Source: Deltaproteobacteria bacterium (GTDB lineage: Bacteria; Bdellovibrionota; UBA1018; UBA923). From it: a DNA stretch of 6,984 nt. The translations under genes and the position numbers were made by a program. The notes beneath the pieces are model-generated. The model was not told where the DNA came from, did not search any database, and was given only the letters and a program-made list of their open reading frames with translations. Below, piece after piece: positions 5,675-6,984 of this stretch (positions are counted from its first letter, which is position 1; each line of letters begins with the position of its first letter). The stretch covers positions 1 to 6,984 of the forward strand of contig JACQAW010000448.1 in NCBI GenBank assembly GCA_016194725.1, written 5' to 3'.

Positions 5675-6807
5675 GACGAACCCTTGCTGAAGCTGTCGAG
5701 CACCTGAATGCCAGGCAGGCCCGCGCCTTCCAGGAACTCCAGGCTTGCGCCGCCACCGGTGGATAGATGGTCCATCTGCGGCCCGACCCCGGCGACATTG
5801 ACTGCCGATACGGAATCGCCGCCGCCAATGATTTTCAACGCGCCCTTGTTTTCAGCCATGGCATGAGCCACGGCCATGGTTCCTTTGGCATATTCCGGCT
5901 TTTCAAACATGCCCACGGGACCATTCCAAAAAATGGTTTTCGCTTTGCGAATCTCGGCCGTGAACAGCTCGATGGTCTTGGCACCGATATCAAACCCCTC
6001 GAGGTCGTCAACGGGCAGCAGCAGCTTTACCTCGTGCCTGAGGGCTTTTTGAATGAGCTGTTTGCAATGCCCGAGCTCTTCGGGTTTTGGCTTTTTTGCC
6101 GCAGGCGGAAGCGTATAGCCTCCGGCTGCCACGCGAAACGTATTGCCCATCGCGCCGCCGATCAGAACGGTGTCCACTTGCAGGTAAAGATTTTCGATCG
6201 TCTTGATCTTCTCGCCCACCTTCGAGCCGCCCAGAATAGCCACGTAGGGGTGCTCCGGATTGTCGAGCAGCCGACCCAGGAATTTCAATTCCTTGTTGAT
6301 CAGGTAACCGCAGCCGCGCACCGGCATGAGTGACGGCACGCCGTAAGTCGAGGCGTGTTTGCGGTGGGCGGTGCCGAAGGCGTCGGTCACGTAAACTTCA
6401 GCCAGCGAGGCCAGCTCACGGGAAAATTCCAGATCGTTTTTTTCTTCTTCGGGGTGAAAGCGCAGGTTCTCGAGCAGGATGACCTGCGCCGACTTGAGGT
6501 GTTTGGTGATCATCTGGATGCCGTCGCCGACGCAGTCGTCGGTAAGCAGCACATCGACGCCCAAAAGCCCGCTCAGGTGCTTGGCCACGGGCTCGAGCGA
6601 AAACTTCATGTCGCAGCCCTCGGGGCGCCCCAGGTGCGAGGCCAGAATCAGCTTCGCGCCTTTTTCCATGGCGTATTTGATCGTGGGAAGAGCCTCGCGT
6701 ATCCGAGTGTCGTCAGCGACAGCTCCGTCTTTAAGCGGAACGTTGAAGTCCAGCCGCATGAATACGCGTTTGTCTTTAAGCTGCAGATCCTCGATCGTCT
6801 TAATCAT
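5671..6807 (-). CDS. pgk: Phosphoglycerate kinase with an internal deletion
   Basis: Pgk transfers phosphate from 1,3-bisphosphoglycerate to ADP, forming ATP and 3-phosphoglycerate. Substrate-site residues in the N-terminal domain are intact: RLDFNVPL (18-25), R35, SHLGRP (57-62), R116 in ENLRFHPEEEKN, and AFGTAHRKHAS (143-153). The nucleotide domain keeps LGGSKVGEKI (192-201), WNGPVGMFE (294-302), GGGDS (328-332) and STGGGASLEFLEG (349-361). The oddity is LPVDDLEGFDIGAKTIE (264-280). Most Pgks have about 30 residues between PVD and DIGP/DCGP, ending in an IPDGWMGL-like stretch; here only five remain. The reading frame is continuous and flanking motifs are sound, so this looks like a real lineage deletion and not a frameshift. 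The total of 378 residues is close to normal because of a small extra Pro/Lys-rich stretch at 233-243. The start ATG lies 6 nt after the gap stop with no good Shine-Dalgarno, suggesting coupling. Confidence 0.96.
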   Translation of the reverse strand: MIKTIEDLQLKDKRVFMRLDFNVPLKDGAVADDTRIREALPTIKYAMEKGAKLILASHLGRPEGCDMKFSLEPVAKHLSGLLGVDVLLTDDCVGDGIQMITKHLKSAQVILLENLRFHPEEEKNDLEFSRELASLAEVYVTDAFGTAHRKHASTYGVPSLMPVRGCGYLINKELKFLGRLLDNPEHPYVAILGGSKVGEKIKTIENLYLQVDTVLIGGAMGNTFRVAAGGYTLPPAAKKPKPEELGHCKQLIQKALRHEVKLLLPVDDLEGFDIGAKTIELFTAEIRKAKTIFWNGPVGMFEKPEYAKGTMAVAHAMAENKGALKIIGGGDSVSAVNVAGVGPQMDHLSTGGGASLEFLEGAGLPGIQVLDSFSKGSS

Positions 6808-6813
6808 GTTGGC

Positions 6814-6984
6814 TTACACCAGAGCCTTGCCCATATAAATGGCGAGGTCGTTCATGCGCGCGCTGAAGCCCGATTCATTGTCGTACCAGGCGACAACCTT
6901 GACCAGGTTGCCATCGATGACCGAAGTCAGCTCGGCATCCACGGTGCTCGAAGCTTCGTTGCCATTGAAGTCGTGTGACACCAG
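6814..6984 (-). CDS. gap: Glyceraldehyde-3-phosphate dehydrogenase, C-terminal 56 residues
   Basis: Only the 3' end is in the window, closing with TAA at 6814-6816. The translated tail contains VSHDFNGNEASSTVD, a stretch reading LTSVIDGNLVKVVAWYDNE, and the C-terminal helix start SGFSARMNDLAIYMGK. These are the last conserved block of type I phosphorylating GAPDH, where the N-E-x-G-(Y/F)-S segment lies near the NAD site. The enzyme oxidises glyceraldehyde 3-phosphate to 1,3-bisphosphoglycerate, the substrate of the next gene, pgk, which begins 6 nt downstream. The catalytic Cys and the NAD-binding domain lie outside the window, so which GAPDH subtype this is cannot be judged. Confidence 0.95.
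   Translation of the reverse strand: MVSHDFNGNEASSTVDAELTSVIDGNLVKVVAWYDNESGFSARMNDLAIYMGKALV

Larger units (their letters stand above)
4874..6984 (-). other. Glycolytic gene cluster gap-pgk-tpiA, continuing into secG and the radical SAM pair
   Basis: Three genes for consecutive triose-phosphate steps run in one direction with a 6-bp gap and a 4-bp overlap. The string continues through secG, the 311-residue gene and the radical SAM gene (to 2370) with gaps of 21 and 6 bp and another 4-bp overlap. No internal promoter or terminator stands out. One polycistronic message starting upstream of gap, beyond the right edge, is the simplest reading. Confidence 0.75.

Noticed and set aside
4952..6978. 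Long plus-strand open frames opposite tpiA, pgk and gap (4952-5707, 5767-6333, 6355-6978)
   Set aside because: The minus strand encodes unmistakable glycolytic enzymes there, and the opposite products have no recognisable features.

Overview
The window looks like a Gram-negative, predatory- or deltaproteobacterium-like chromosome. My best guess is Bdellovibrionota (Bdellovibrio relatives). This rests on the gap-pgk-tpiA-secG gene order, a spore-photoproduct-lyase-like radical SAM gene in an organism with no visible sporulation genes, Sec signal peptides, and a large secreted repeat protein with an N-terminal CxGxxCxG motif. The lineage is an inference from gene content and was not tested by a search.

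Left part (1-2333): two divergently transcribed genes for exported proteins share a 233-bp intergenic region (289-521). The minus-strand gene is cut by the window edge; it begins with a TTG codon, a good ribosome binding site and a clear signal peptide. The plus-strand gene (522-2333) encodes a 603-residue secreted protein. It has seven well-kept copies of a ~51-55-residue repeat and two decayed ones, followed by a unique C-terminal domain. I recognise no named family for it. It is the most novel item here.

Right part (2370-6984): a tight minus-strand gene string, read from the right edge leftward: gap (3' end only), pgk, tpiA, secG, an uncharacterised 311-residue protein, and a radical SAM protein of the spore photoproduct lyase family. 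Two of the junctions are 4-bp ATGA overlaps (pgk/tpiA and the 311-aa gene/radical SAM gene), two gaps are 6 bp, and the tpiA-secG gap is 21 bp. One operon is therefore likely, with its promoter outside the window. It joins three consecutive glycolytic enzymes, a subunit of the Sec translocon and an unusual two-gene radical SAM module. Two of its proteins depart from the family norm: Pgk lacks most of the segment between the PVD strand and the DIG motif, and the radical SAM protein appears to lack the cysteine that donates hydrogen in true spore photoproduct lyase.

The repeat-protein gene and the operon converge and are separated by only 36 bp (2334-2369). A stem-loop there includes both stop codons. 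No RNA genes, insertion sequences, CRISPR arrays or prophage parts were seen. No gene-free stretch exceeds 300 bases.
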